DNA from: Ruicaihuangia caeni
GTDB lineage: Bacteria; Actinomycetota; Actinomycetes; Actinomycetales; Microbacteriaceae
Length of the DNA: 64,000 nucleotides
Direction of reading: 5' to 3'
Assembly: GCF_029952955.1 (NCBI RefSeq)
Contig: NZ_JASATX010000003.1
Coordinates: 62,001-126,000 of the forward strand
Shown: piece by piece, positions 16,265 to 24,038 of the stretch
Numbering within the stretch: position 1 is the first letter of the stretch
Layout of the letters: each line of letters starts with the position of its first letter
Notes under the pieces: generated by a model
What the model was told of the DNA's origin: nothing
Seen by the model: only the letters and a program-made list of their open reading frames with translations
Database searches by the model: none
Made by a program: the position numbers and the translations under genes

Positions 16265-16813
16265 ATGACGAATCTCGATGGCAAGACCGTGGCGTTCCTC
16301 CTCACCGACGGGTACGAGGACTCGGAGTTGACGAGCCCTTGGCAGGCAGTGACGGATGCCGGCGGCAACGCGGTGCTCGTCGCTCCCAAGTCAGGAGTGG
16401 TCGAGGGCAAGAAGGGTCACAGTCAGGCGGTGGACCGCGCAGCCGACTCGGTGACCGCGGACGAGTTCGACGCGCTGATGCTGCCGGGCGGGGTCGTGAA
16501 CTCCGACCATCTGCGCATGGATGAGCCGTCGATCCGGTTCGCCAAGGCGTTCTTCGAGCAGCACAAGCCGGTCGGCGTGATCTGCCACGGCGCGTGGATC
16601 CTCATCGAAGCCGGCACCGTCGACGGTCGCACGATCACGAGCTATCCGAGCCTGAAGACCGACCTTCGGAACGCCGGCGCGAACTGGGTCGATGAGGAGG
16701 TCGTGGTCGACGCGGGACTCGTCTCGAGCCGCCGGCCGGATGACCTGCCGGCCTTCAACGCGAAGCTGGTCGAGGAGATCGCCGAAGGGAAGCACGAGAA
16801 GCAGACGGCGTGA
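16265..16813 (+). CDS. DJ-1/PfpI-family protein (general stress/deglycase type)
   Basis: A 182-residue protein of the PfpI/YhbO subgroup. The nucleophile elbow is GVICHGAWIL with C107 and H108, and the early acidic residue is in TDGYEDSEL (E18). LPGGVVNSDHLR matches the family. Such proteins act as chaperones or glyoxal-damage repair enzymes under stress; the exact activity is debated. The ATG at 16265 follows AGGGAG by seven bases; an upstream ATG at 16226 lacks this. A strong terminator follows. Confidence 0.88.
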   Translation: MTNLDGKTVAFLLTDGYEDSELTSPWQAVTDAGGNAVLVAPKSGVVEGKKGHSQAVDRAADSVTADEFDALMLPGGVVNSDHLRMDEPSIRFAKAFFEQHKPVGVICHGAWILIEAGTVDGRTITSYPSLKTDLRNAGANWVDEEVVVDAGLVSSRRPDDLPAFNAKLVEEIAEGKHEKQTA

Positions 16814-16842
16814 TCGGGCAGCAGCAGTGATCAAGCAGTAGC

Positions 16843-16875
16843 AAGGGGCGCGGCGTTCGAACGTCGCGCCCCCTT
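16843..16875. terminator. Terminator after the PfpI-family gene
   Basis: AAGGGGCGCGGCGTT pairs with AACGTCGCGCCCCCTT, one bulge and one G-T pair, around a short TCG loop. It is 29 bases after the stop. It may work in both directions. Confidence 0.8.
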
Positions 16876-16964
16876 CGCATTGCCGCGCCCGGTAATGCGT
16901 CAGGGCCGCGGTCTAGTGACGCCGCAGTCCACTGACACCGTTGCTCAGCGCGCCGCTGCGCCCA

Positions 16965-17780
16965 TCACCAGGGCAGATTGTCGAGGATGGCGTCGCTGAG
17001 GTGGGGCCAGATGTCGCGATGGCGGCTGGAGAACGGTCTCGCTCCGAGGAACGCCGCGGTGGCTTCACGCTGCGGGTCGACCCAGAGGAAGCTGCCCGAT
17101 TGCCCGAAGTGGCCGAACGTCGCTTGTGAGTTCTTGCTGCCCGTCCAGTGCGGTACCTTGCGATCCTTGATCTCGAATCCGAGGCCCCAGTCGTTGTGCT
17201 CCTGCCGCCCGAAACCGGGGAGCACACCGGTCAGGCCGGGGAACACGACGTTCGTCGCTTCCCGGTGGAGGTCGTTGCTGATCAGGGTGGGGGCGATGAG
17301 TTCCTGGCCGAGACGGGCGAGGTCGGTCACCGTTCCTGCGGCGCCGGCCGCAGGAGAACCGCGCAGCACGACCGACCGCATGCCGAGCGGCTGGAGCACG
17401 CTGCGGCTGAGCCAGTCGGCGAACGTCATGCCCACGGCATCGGCGACATATCGGCCGAGCACATCGAAGCCGAAGTTGGAGTAGCCTCGCCTGCGCCCTG
17501 GCTGCCCGATCATGGTGTCGGAATCGAACGCGTAGCCCGCGGCATGAGCCAGCAGGTGACGGACGGTGGCGCCCTCCGGGCCGGCGGGAGCGTCAAGGCT
17601 CACTCTTCCCTCATCGACCGCGACGAGAGCAGCCATGGCCGTCAGCGGCTTCGTGCAGGATGCCCAAGGGTAGACCGCCTCGAGATCGCCCGTTGTGTAC
17701 ACCGGCTCGGCGGCATCCGCGACGACTATCGCGAAGTCGAAATCGAATTCACGCGCTGGGGCAAAGGGATCGCTTGACAC
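16965..17780 (-). CDS. Serine hydrolase, class C beta-lactamase/DD-peptidase fold
   Basis: A 271-residue member of the beta-lactamase (AmpC/esterase) family. The catalytic Ser-Lys pair is in ASCTKPL (S41, K44), the Tyr-Asn motif is GYSNFGFD (Y100, N102), and HFGQSG near the C-terminus replaces KTG. No signal peptide is visible, so it is probably a cytosolic esterase or peptidase rather than a secreted lactamase. The GTG at 17780 is preceded by TATCGT (17788-17793) with seven bases between, a leaderless arrangement; the open frame runs upstream without support. Confidence 0.85.
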   Translation of the reverse strand: MSSDPFAPAREFDFDFAIVVADAAEPVYTTGDLEAVYPWASCTKPLTAMAALVAVDEGRVSLDAPAGPEGATVRHLLAHAAGYAFDSDTMIGQPGRRRGYSNFGFDVLGRYVADAVGMTFADWLSRSVLQPLGMRSVVLRGSPAAGAAGTVTDLARLGQELIAPTLISNDLHREATNVVFPGLTGVLPGFGRQEHNDWGLGFEIKDRKVPHWTGSKNSQATFGHFGQSGSFLWVDPQREATAAFLGARPFSSRHRDIWPHLSDAILDNLPW

Positions 17781-17920
17781 TGGTTCGACGATAGCAAGCC
17801 GAGCCGAGCGGTCACGGGGTCGACGGCAGAAGCTCTGCAACGAGAGCCTCGACACGGAGTCGGATGTCGTCACGGATGCGCCGAACCGCTTCGAGGTCTT
17901 GGCTTGCGGGTTCGCGATTC

Positions 17921-17951
17921 GAGTCGCTCCTGGTGCACTCAGGAGCGACTC
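17921..17951 (-). terminator. 12-bp hairpin terminator after the Cys-rich peptide gene
   Basis: GAGTCGCTCCTG (17921-17932) and its exact complement (17940-17951) surround a seven-base loop. It starts six bases after the stop of the peptide gene. No T-run follows, as is common in actinobacteria. An attenuator role cannot be excluded. Confidence 0.75.
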
Positions 17952-17957
17952 ACCGTG

Positions 17958-18038
17958 TCAGCAGCAGCCAGACGAGCAGCAACTCTGGTCGAGCGCAGGC
18001 GGACAGCCCAACTCGAAGCACAGGGTTTCGGCATCCAT
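17958..18038 (-). CDS. 26-residue cysteine-rich peptide (unrecognised)
   Basis: An ATG at 18038 opens a 26-codon frame ending TGA at 17958. The product has six cysteines, at 7, 12, 20, 21, 25 and 26, and ends LDQSCCSSGCC. It is acidic at its N-terminus and has no membrane segment. The frame carries a full gene apparatus: AAGGAGGTGATC, complementary to the 16S rRNA 3' end, with the ideal seven-base spacing; TTGACA/CAGACT promoter upstream; and a 12-bp hairpin just after the stop. It could be a metal-binding peptide, a precursor of a modified peptide, or a cysteine-sensing leader. No maturation enzyme is nearby. Translation is well supported, function unknown. Confidence 0.72.
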   Translation of the reverse strand: MDAETLCFELGCPPALDQSCCSSGCC

Positions 18039-18051
18039 AAGATCACCTCCT

Positions 18052-18073
18052 TGCATCGACAAAGGTCGATACA
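18052..18073 (-). promoter_or_regulatory. Operator-like palindrome over the peptide gene start site
   Basis: TGCATCGAC, four bases, GTCGATACA: a 22-bp palindrome with one mismatched pair outside the centre. It spans the predicted transcription start and ends at the Shine-Dalgarno. As RNA it could form an eight-pair hairpin. It looks like a repressor site of ArsR, MerR or TetR size; no such regulator gene is in the window. Confidence 0.6.
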
Positions 18074-18076
18074 GGA

Positions 18077-18106
18077 AGTCTGAACCAGATCATCGACGGC
18101 TGTCAA
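18077..18106 (-). promoter_or_regulatory. Sigma-70-type promoter of the Cys-rich peptide gene
   Basis: On the minus strand a consensus -35 TTGACA (18101-18106) is followed after 18 bases by CAGACT (18077-18082) as -10. The predicted start is near 18070, giving a leader of about 30 bases. Confidence 0.6.
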
Positions 18107-18251
18107 TACATGCGGGATGCTCGGGCTGTGACGGCAGCACGCCGCCTGGCCCACGAACCGACGCAGTGGCGTCAGTGCATCGGAACCAGGCGGCGCACGG
18201 GATGCCCTGAAGGGAGGGCTCTCGCTCAGCGATCGAGTTGCGACACTTCGA

Positions 18252-19622
18252 TCAGGCTGCGGCAGCGAGCTCGCGCGGGTCGGCCAGGTATCGCTCCAGC
18301 GAGTCGTCCAGCTCTTCCACCCAGGGCGTGTGGTGCTGCACGGCGAGTGTGCCGGTCATCACCGACCGGTAGCACCGGTCGCGGTAGCCCATGATGTCCT
18401 TGGCCTTGTCCTTGACCCACGCCAAGAAGATCTCGACGACCGCGTCGACGTCGAACTGCGGATAGTCGGTGAGCTCGAGGAGATCCTTGACGTAGTCGCC
18501 CTGGAAGCGGATCTCCTCCTCCGCGTCGCGGATCGCCAGGAACCGCTCGCGCCACTCAGCCATCGAGGCCGCGCGCTCCTCGGCATCCGGCAGCTCTGCA
18601 CGACCGAGGATCAGGTCACGCACGTACCAGGCCTGGGTGTCGAACATGTTGAACGTGAACCACTGGTCCTGCGCGCCGACGTACGCGAGGTTCGGCATGT
18701 CTTGCCAGATCACCCCTCGATACAGCCCCTCGGGGTAGACGGTGTTCGGGCCGCCCAGGGCCAGCTCACCCGGCAGGAACGGGTACTTGTGCTGATACCC
18801 CGTGCACATCACAACGGCGTCGACTCGTTTCGAGGTGCCATCGACGAAATGCACGGTGTCGCCGTCGAAACGCACGACGGCGGGACGCTCCTCGAATCCC
18901 TCGGGCCAGTCGTAGCCCATTGGGTTGCTGCGGTAGCTCGCAGTGACCGACTTCGCGCCCATCTTGTAGGCCTGGCTGCCGATGTCCTCGGCTGAATAGC
19001 TGGCGCCGATCACGAGCACGTCACGACCCTCGAACGCCTCGGCGCCGCGGAAATCGTGGGCGTGAGAGATGTATCCGGGGAACGTCTCGATGCCCGGGTA
19101 GTCGGGCACGTTCGGGTATGAGAAGTGCCCGCTCGCGACGACGACGTGGTCGAACTCCGCGATCGTCGACTCGCCCGTTGGCAGGTGCTCGCTAGTCACG
19201 CGGAAGGTTCCGCTCTCGGCGTCCGGCTCCACCCACCGCACGACCGTGCTGAATCGGATGAACCGTCGCACATTCGAGTGCTCCAAGCGGCCGGCGATGT
19301 AGTCCCAGAGGGCCGCGCGCGGCGGGTATGACGAGACCGGGCGCCCGAAGTGCTCATCAAAGGTGTAGTCGGCGAACTCTAGGGCCTCCTTCGGCCCGTT
19401 CGACCAGAGGTTTCGGTACATGCTTGTGTGCACCGGTTCGCCGTGCTCATCAAGACCGGTGCGCCAGGTGAAGTTCCACTGTCCACCCCAGTCGGCCTGC
19501 TTCTCGAAGCAGACGAGCTCGGGAATCTCGGCGCCCGACCGGGCTGCCGACTCGAATGCCCTCAGTTGAGCCATCCCACTGGGGCCGGCACCGATGATTG
19601 CCACGCGTTTCCGGTTCTGCAT
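18252..19622 (-). CDS. tmm: Flavin-containing trimethylamine monooxygenase
   Basis: A 456-residue class B flavoprotein closely following the bacterial Tmm pattern. FAD site IGAGPSGMAQLRAF at 10-23, NADPH site VIGASYSAEDIGSQAYK, and the FMO fingerprint FPGYISHAHDF (F-x-G-x3-H-x3-F). Also FEKQADWGGQWNFTWRTGLD, QDQWFTFNMFDTQAWY and the HHTPW near the end are Tmm-like. It oxidises trimethylamine to its N-oxide with NADPH and O2, and may accept other amines or sulfides. The ATG at 19622 has GAGGAG six bases upstream. No TMAO demethylase or methylamine genes adjoin it. Confidence 0.88.
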   Translation of the reverse strand: MQNRKRVAIIGAGPSGMAQLRAFESAARSGAEIPELVCFEKQADWGGQWNFTWRTGLDEHGEPVHTSMYRNLWSNGPKEALEFADYTFDEHFGRPVSSYPPRAALWDYIAGRLEHSNVRRFIRFSTVVRWVEPDAESGTFRVTSEHLPTGESTIAEFDHVVVASGHFSYPNVPDYPGIETFPGYISHAHDFRGAEAFEGRDVLVIGASYSAEDIGSQAYKMGAKSVTASYRSNPMGYDWPEGFEERPAVVRFDGDTVHFVDGTSKRVDAVVMCTGYQHKYPFLPGELALGGPNTVYPEGLYRGVIWQDMPNLAYVGAQDQWFTFNMFDTQAWYVRDLILGRAELPDAEERAASMAEWRERFLAIRDAEEEIRFQGDYVKDLLELTDYPQFDVDAVVEIFLAWVKDKAKDIMGYRDRCYRSVMTGTLAVQHHTPWVEELDDSLERYLADPRELAAAA

Positions 19623-19923
19623 GAATCTCCTCGTAATCGTCATCTCTCGCAGCAGACAGCCGCTTGCGCGCGATCAACGACCGACGATTCGGTAGGACTC
19701 ACCTCGGCTCGCGGGACGCTCTGCATCAACCGCATCGGCACAAGTGGCTTCAACTCGACCGTATCAAATGCACCTGTTCGGCCACTTTGAAGAGCCGCCA
19801 CGCGGGGGCAGACCTCCCCTCTGCTAGATTTTCCGAATCTGAGGAACTTTCGGTGTGCCGAGTGTGCGCGCTGTCTCCGTGGATCTGCACCACCTTCATC
19901 CGTCAGCGACTGAAAGCGACATT
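19623..19923. other. Divergent control region between tmm and the surface-protein gene
   Basis: Contains an inverted pair, AAGTGGC (19742-19748) and GCCACTT (19781-19787). Between them on the minus strand is TGATACGGT, a possible -10 for tmm. On the plus strand TGCTAGATT (19823-19831) is an extended -10 for the surface-protein gene. No small gene seen. Confidence 0.5.
19823..19831 (+). promoter_or_regulatory. Extended -10 element of the surface-protein gene
   Basis: TGCTAGATT matches the extended -10 form. It gives a leader of about 85 bases to the GTG at 19924. No convincing -35 is visible. Confidence 0.45.
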
Positions 19924-21366
19924 GTGAGCAGAACCCTGTCAACTCCCCCTCCCCGTACCGCCAGATTCGTGGCAGCCGGCGTCGGCTTCACGATGATCGG
20001 CGGAATGGCCGTCGCGGCTGCCGCGCCCGCGTACGCGGCGCCGGGTACGCCGGATCCGTTCGGCTACACCGTCTCCGAGGTGTATGCCAGCGACATCGCC
20101 CCTGACGAGTCGGTCTACACCGGTTGGCACCAGGGCCACCCCGGTGCAGTGAACGCGCACGAGGTCACGGCCGACGGCCTGGTGTTGACCGGCAAGTCGC
20201 AGGTGATCTACGGGTACGACGAATCGGTGCGTCCCTCGATCGAGTACCGACTGTTCATGAACTCCGTCGACCGAGGCGAAGTGTCATGGACCTCGACTTC
20301 TGACAGTGACCCGGCGTACTTCCAGATCCCTGTCTTCTTCGGTCAGGATGTCGCCGCACCGAACTTCACCACGCTGCGCCCGGCCGCTCCGACGAGCGGG
20401 CAGAACATCGCCTCGCTGGATCAGCAGTGGGTCACGAGCCGCGCCATTGGTTCCGCATACGCTGCCGACGCGACCGATGCTCTCGGTGAACTGCTCAGCG
20501 CACTGATCGCCGAGCAGAACGCGGAGATCCTCGGCTTCGGGGTATTCGCCGATGAAGGTCAGCAGAGCACCGTCACCGGCATCGGCTGGCTCGGGACCGA
20601 TTACACCTTCCACCCGGGAGAGCGCATGATTCCGGGCACGGTGAGCATCGCCGGCCAGGCGAAGGTGGGATCCACCTTGACCGCGGAGGTTGCCGACTGG
20701 CCCGCGGGCGCGACCTTCACCTATCAGTGGTACCGCGCTCAGGAGAACATGGGCGGTCCCATCGACGGCGCGACGGGCGCCACCTACACGGTGACAGCAG
20801 ATGACATCGGTTTCTTCATCGGCGTCGACATCACCGGACACAAGGCCGGGTACGGCGACGCGCAAGCGCGGGCCGATGTGACCGCGAAGGTCACCGCCCC
20901 GGTGAAGCCGGCCGCTCCGGCGCCGGTTGCGAACTCGACTGATCTGGCCGCGTTCCTTTCCTCCAACGGGGCGACCGTGCAGCAGCCTTCTGCCGCCGGA
21001 CTGCCCTCTTCCCCGCTGAGCCCTTCCCAGGCGTACACGGCGACCTTGCCGTGGACCGAGGCGGACTCGTGGGTCGATGTCTACATCTACTCAACGCCCG
21101 TGTTCGTCGGCACGTTCCCGATCGTGAACGGCCAAGCGCAGATCGTGCTGAGCGCCTCGGTGCTCAGTGCTCTGGATGCCGGAACGCACACCCTGGTGGT
21201 CACAGGGCAGTCCTCCGGCGCAGTCCAGGCGGTGTCGGTGAGCTTGGCCCGCATGCTTGCCGCAACCGGTGCGGCGCCCGCACTGCCGCTCGCCGCGAGC
21301 GCGGCCCTGCTGCTCCTCGGCACGGCCCTCGTCGTGCTTCGTCGAGCCCGCCTCAAGGCCGCCTGA
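19924..21366 (+). CDS. Secreted, sortase-anchored surface protein with an Ig-like domain
   Basis: A 480-residue exported protein. A signal peptide ends near residue 38 (PAYA-APG). The middle (about 40-230) is unrecognised. At about 240-330 is an Ig-like repeat common in actinobacterial surface proteins, GTVSIAGQAKVGSTLTA, then YQWYRA and YTVTADDIG. A Pro/Ala linker follows. The C-terminus has the sorting motif LAATG (about 445-449), a hydrophobic stretch and RRARLKAA, suited to a class E sortase. No sortase gene is in the window. The GTG at 19924 puts the signal peptide at the N-terminus; the longer open frame would bury it. Adhesin or wall role inferred. Confidence 0.8.
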   Translation: MSRTLSTPPPRTARFVAAGVGFTMIGGMAVAAAAPAYAAPGTPDPFGYTVSEVYASDIAPDESVYTGWHQGHPGAVNAHEVTADGLVLTGKSQVIYGYDESVRPSIEYRLFMNSVDRGEVSWTSTSDSDPAYFQIPVFFGQDVAAPNFTTLRPAAPTSGQNIASLDQQWVTSRAIGSAYAADATDALGELLSALIAEQNAEILGFGVFADEGQQSTVTGIGWLGTDYTFHPGERMIPGTVSIAGQAKVGSTLTAEVADWPAGATFTYQWYRAQENMGGPIDGATGATYTVTADDIGFFIGVDITGHKAGYGDAQARADVTAKVTAPVKPAAPAPVANSTDLAAFLSSNGATVQQPSAAGLPSSPLSPSQAYTATLPWTEADSWVDVYIYSTPVFVGTFPIVNGQAQIVLSASVLSALDAGTHTLVVTGQSSGAVQAVSVSLARMLAATGAAPALPLAASAALLLLGTALVVLRRARLKAA

Positions 21367-21379
21367 CGTCAGTGGGATC

Positions 21380-21412
21380 GGTGGGGTGTGGCCGGCTCGG
21401 TCACACCCCACC
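21380..21412 (+). terminator. Terminator of the surface-protein gene
   Basis: GGTGGGGTGTG (21380-21390) pairs exactly with CACACCCCACC (21402-21412) over an 11-base loop, 14 bases past the stop; followed by CTTGTTCT. Confidence 0.85.
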
Positions 21413-21697
21413 CTTGTTCTATCCACAACTTCTCCAGCAGCCCCGCCACCTCGGGCCGGGCTTGCCAGGGAAGAGATGTCGACCGAGGCGCTCCGCGAGC
21501 CACCGGGGACGACGCCCGAAGTCTTGCGACTCGGCAGGCTGAAACGTATCCAACGGTCAGCCCGCAGTCCGCGCGACCCTGACGGTCGCGGCAACACAGA
21601 GAAAAAGACCGGTCGATCGGCGCGAGGAAAGAGCCCGGTGCAGTCCGGCAAGCGACTTCGTGAAGCCACTGCCCGCTACTGCGTGGATGGGCCACTG

Positions 21698-21771
21698 TAG
21701 CTGGGGCGGGATTCGAACCCGCGACCTCACGATTATGAGTCGTGCGCTCTCACCAACTGAGCTACCCAGCC
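21698..21771 (-). tRNA. tRNA-Met (CAT), elongator type
   Basis: Minus strand reads GGCTGGGTAGCTCAG, anticodon loop CTCATAA between CACGA and TCGTG, and T arm CGGGTTCGAATCCCG. The acceptor stem pairs fully with one G-U. CCA is not encoded. The elongator assignment comes from the T1-type acceptor pairing; tRNA-Ile2 shares CAT and is not excluded. Confidence 0.92.
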
Positions 21772-21808
21772 ACGATCTGGCATCTGAACCGAGGCTCAGT
21801 GTCAGTCG

Positions 21809-21880
<72 letters not shown>

Positions 21881-22224
21881 GCAGCCTGCGGGATCGACGC
21901 CCGGCGCAGGCAACCGCTCAAGAATAGCACCTCTGCGAAGTGCGATTTTCAACGGATGCCGGTGGCGCAAGCCTCCCGGGGGCCGGCCACGTCGCTTGCG
22001 AAGCGACGCCCGTCGCGGCGAGGATTCGCCATGCCGGAGAGAGTTGCTGCTCGGGCCCGGGCTGGCAACTCTGGCCCGGGTGCGCAGCTTCTGCAGGTGT
22101 AGCAAACGCCCCAGATGAGGGCGACTGCCCGCTCGTCATGCTGACGCCTGCACTGCTGACAGACCGCACCGGATCGACTCGAAGGGGGCTGACGCGCCAC
22201 CGTGCCGCTCGTATGGTGGGCCGC
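21881..22224. other. Spacer between the tRNAs and the GH13 gene
   Basis: Holds the tRNA promoter; a perfect 7+3+7 palindrome, GTCGCTTGCGAAGCGAC (21991-22007), of LacI-operator size; and an AGAGTTGC/GCAACTCT inverted repeat (22040-22072) around GGGCCCGGGC. The palindrome may control the sugar gene, although it is over 200 bases from its start. Confidence 0.5.
21921..21929 (-). promoter_or_regulatory. Extended -10 of the tRNA-Thr/tRNA-Met unit
   Basis: TGCTATTCT on the minus strand, 40 bases upstream of tRNA-Thr. TTGAAA lies upstream but the spacing (20) is long. Confidence 0.5.
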
Positions 22225-23979
22225 ATGGCTGACCCTCTGGAGCATCCCGGCCCCCATGAATTCGCAACGGATGACGCGGGCGCACAGCCCGACGTCACGC
22301 AAGAGACCGCAGGCGAATCCGCACCACCAGAGTGGTGGCGGACCGCGGTGATCTACCAGGTGTATCCGCGTTCCTTCGCAGACGCCTCGGGTGACGGCAT
22401 CGGAGACCTGCCAGGTGTCACCTCGCGCCTCGATGCGCTCGTCGAGCTGGGAGTCGACGCGGTGTGGTTGTCACCCTTCTACCGTTCACCGCAGCGCGAC
22501 GCGGGCTACGACGTGAGCGACTATTGCGACGTCGACCCGCTCTTCGGCACGCTCGCCAGCTTCGACCGGATGCTTGAAGCCGCCCACCAGCGCGGCCTTC
22601 GCGTGATCATCGACCTCGTGCCCAATCACTCGTCGAGCGAGCACCCGTGGTTCCAGGCGGCGCTGGAGGCGGGGCCTGGCTCACCCGAACGCGCCCGGTA
22701 CCTGTTCCGCGACGGCAAGGGCGAGCACGGAGAGCTTCCGCCGAACAACTGGGAGTCGGTCTTCGGAGGGCCGGCATGGACTCGCGTGATCGAGGCAGAC
22801 GGTGAGCCCGGCCAGTGGTACCTGCACCTTTTCGACACATCGCAGCCCGACTTCGACTGGAGCAACCCCGAAGTGCGGGAGCTCTTCAGAGGGGTGCTGC
22901 GGTTCTGGCTCGACCGGGGCGTCGACGGATTCCGTGTCGACGTCGCCCATGGCTTGGTGAAGGCCGAGGGCCTGCCCGACCTCGAGCTTCCAGAAGCGGG
23001 AGGCAGCCTGGGTGGCTCGCGCGAGGCGCCGATCGTTCCCTACTGGGCGCAGGAGGGCGTGCACGAGGTGTATCGCGACTGGCGCCGGCTGCTCGAAGAG
23101 TACGAGGGCGATCGGGTGCTCGTCGCTGAAGCGTGGGTCGACCCGCTCGAGAGGGTGGCGAGCTGGGTCCGGCCGGATGAGATGCATCAGGCGTTCAACT
23201 TCTCGTATCTCATGAGCCCATGGCGTGCCGATGCGCTGCGCGAAGTGATCGACGACTCGCTCGCAGCGTTCGGAGGCGTAGGCGCCCCGAGCACGTGGGT
23301 GTTGAGCAACCATGACGTGATCCGACATGCGACGCGCCTCGCGCTCGGCGAGGACCACCTCCAAGGGCACGGCATCGGCCCCAAGACTCAGGGCCTACCC
23401 GACCGGATGCCGGCCCTTCGTCGTGCGAGGGCGGCGACCGGCTTGATGCTCGCCCTGCCTGGCAGCGCCTATGTCTATCAAGGCGAAGAGCTCGGTCTGC
23501 CCGAGGTGACCGACTTGCCCGACCACGCACGGCAGGACCCGACCTGGTTCCGCACCAAGGGCGAGCGCTACGGACGTGACGGATGCCGGGTGCCGATCCC
23601 CTGGGAAGCCGACGCGCCCGCGTACGGCTTCAGCGAGAGCAGTTCCTCCTGGTTGCCGCAACCGTCCGAGTGGCGGGAACTGGCCCGTGACAGGCAGCTC
23701 GGCGACCCGTCGAGCACGCTCGAGTTCTATCGTGCGGCGTTGCGGCTCCGTTCCGAGTTCGCACTCGGGGCCGGCGAACTCGAATGGCTGTCGGAGCTCG
23801 AGGGCGAGCGGATGCCGAAGGGAGTGCTCGCGTTCAGGAACAACAGTCTCATCGTCGTCGCGAACGTCGGTGCGGACGAGGCGCGGGTGCCCGAGGGAAC
23901 GCTCTTGCTCGCGAGCAGCGAGGTGCCGGACGGGCTTTTGCCCGCTGACACGACTGTCTGGGTACTGCCAGCCCGCTGA
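22225..23979 (+). CDS. GH13 alpha-glucosidase / oligo-1,6-glucosidase type
   Basis: A 584-residue glycoside hydrolase. Region I is VIIDLVPNHSS, region II GFRVDVAHG with nucleophile D239, region III VLVAEAW with acid/base E302, and region IV LSNHDVIRH with D364. IYQVYPRSFADASGDGIGDLPG at the start of the barrel is typical of exo-alpha-glucosidases of the GH13_23/30 type. Cytosolic; cleaves glucose from malto- or isomalto-oligosaccharides or sucrose-like substrates. The ATG at 22225 is seven bases after TATGGT (22212-22217), a leaderless layout; about 95 upstream codons of the open frame are not used. No sugar transporter is adjacent. Confidence 0.9.
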   Translation: MADPLEHPGPHEFATDDAGAQPDVTQETAGESAPPEWWRTAVIYQVYPRSFADASGDGIGDLPGVTSRLDALVELGVDAVWLSPFYRSPQRDAGYDVSDYCDVDPLFGTLASFDRMLEAAHQRGLRVIIDLVPNHSSSEHPWFQAALEAGPGSPERARYLFRDGKGEHGELPPNNWESVFGGPAWTRVIEADGEPGQWYLHLFDTSQPDFDWSNPEVRELFRGVLRFWLDRGVDGFRVDVAHGLVKAEGLPDLELPEAGGSLGGSREAPIVPYWAQEGVHEVYRDWRRLLEEYEGDRVLVAEAWVDPLERVASWVRPDEMHQAFNFSYLMSPWRADALREVIDDSLAAFGGVGAPSTWVLSNHDVIRHATRLALGEDHLQGHGIGPKTQGLPDRMPALRRARAATGLMLALPGSAYVYQGEELGLPEVTDLPDHARQDPTWFRTKGERYGRDGCRVPIPWEADAPAYGFSESSSSWLPQPSEWRELARDRQLGDPSSTLEFYRAALRLRSEFALGAGELEWLSELEGERMPKGVLAFRNNSLIVVANVGADEARVPEGTLLLASSEVPDGLLPADTTVWVLPAR

Positions 23980-23987
23980 TCGGCGGC

Positions 23988-24038
23988 CAGCTGACGCTCG
24001 CGGTCAACTGGCGTTCGCAGTCAGCTGGCGTTCGCGGT
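23988..24038. repeat. Three 17-bp tandem units spanning the M23 gene stop
   Basis: On the minus strand ACCGCGAACGCCAGCTG, ACTGCGAACGCCAGTTG and ACCGCGAGCGTCAGCTG follow each other exactly. The first codes for the last residues of the M23 protein (TANAS); the other two lie after the stop. Confidence 0.9.

Noticed and set aside
18130-18197. CGCCGCCTGG/CCAGGCGGCG inverted repeat with inner GACGC/GCGTC as a structured RNA
   Set aside because: Most simply a loose terminator after tmm; loop is long and no further conserved feature is visible.
21413-21697. 108-codon minus frame (21369-21695) next to tRNA-Met, as a possible integrase or element remnant
   Set aside because: No domain recognised, it overlaps a clear terminator, and no duplicated tRNA end marking an attachment site was seen.
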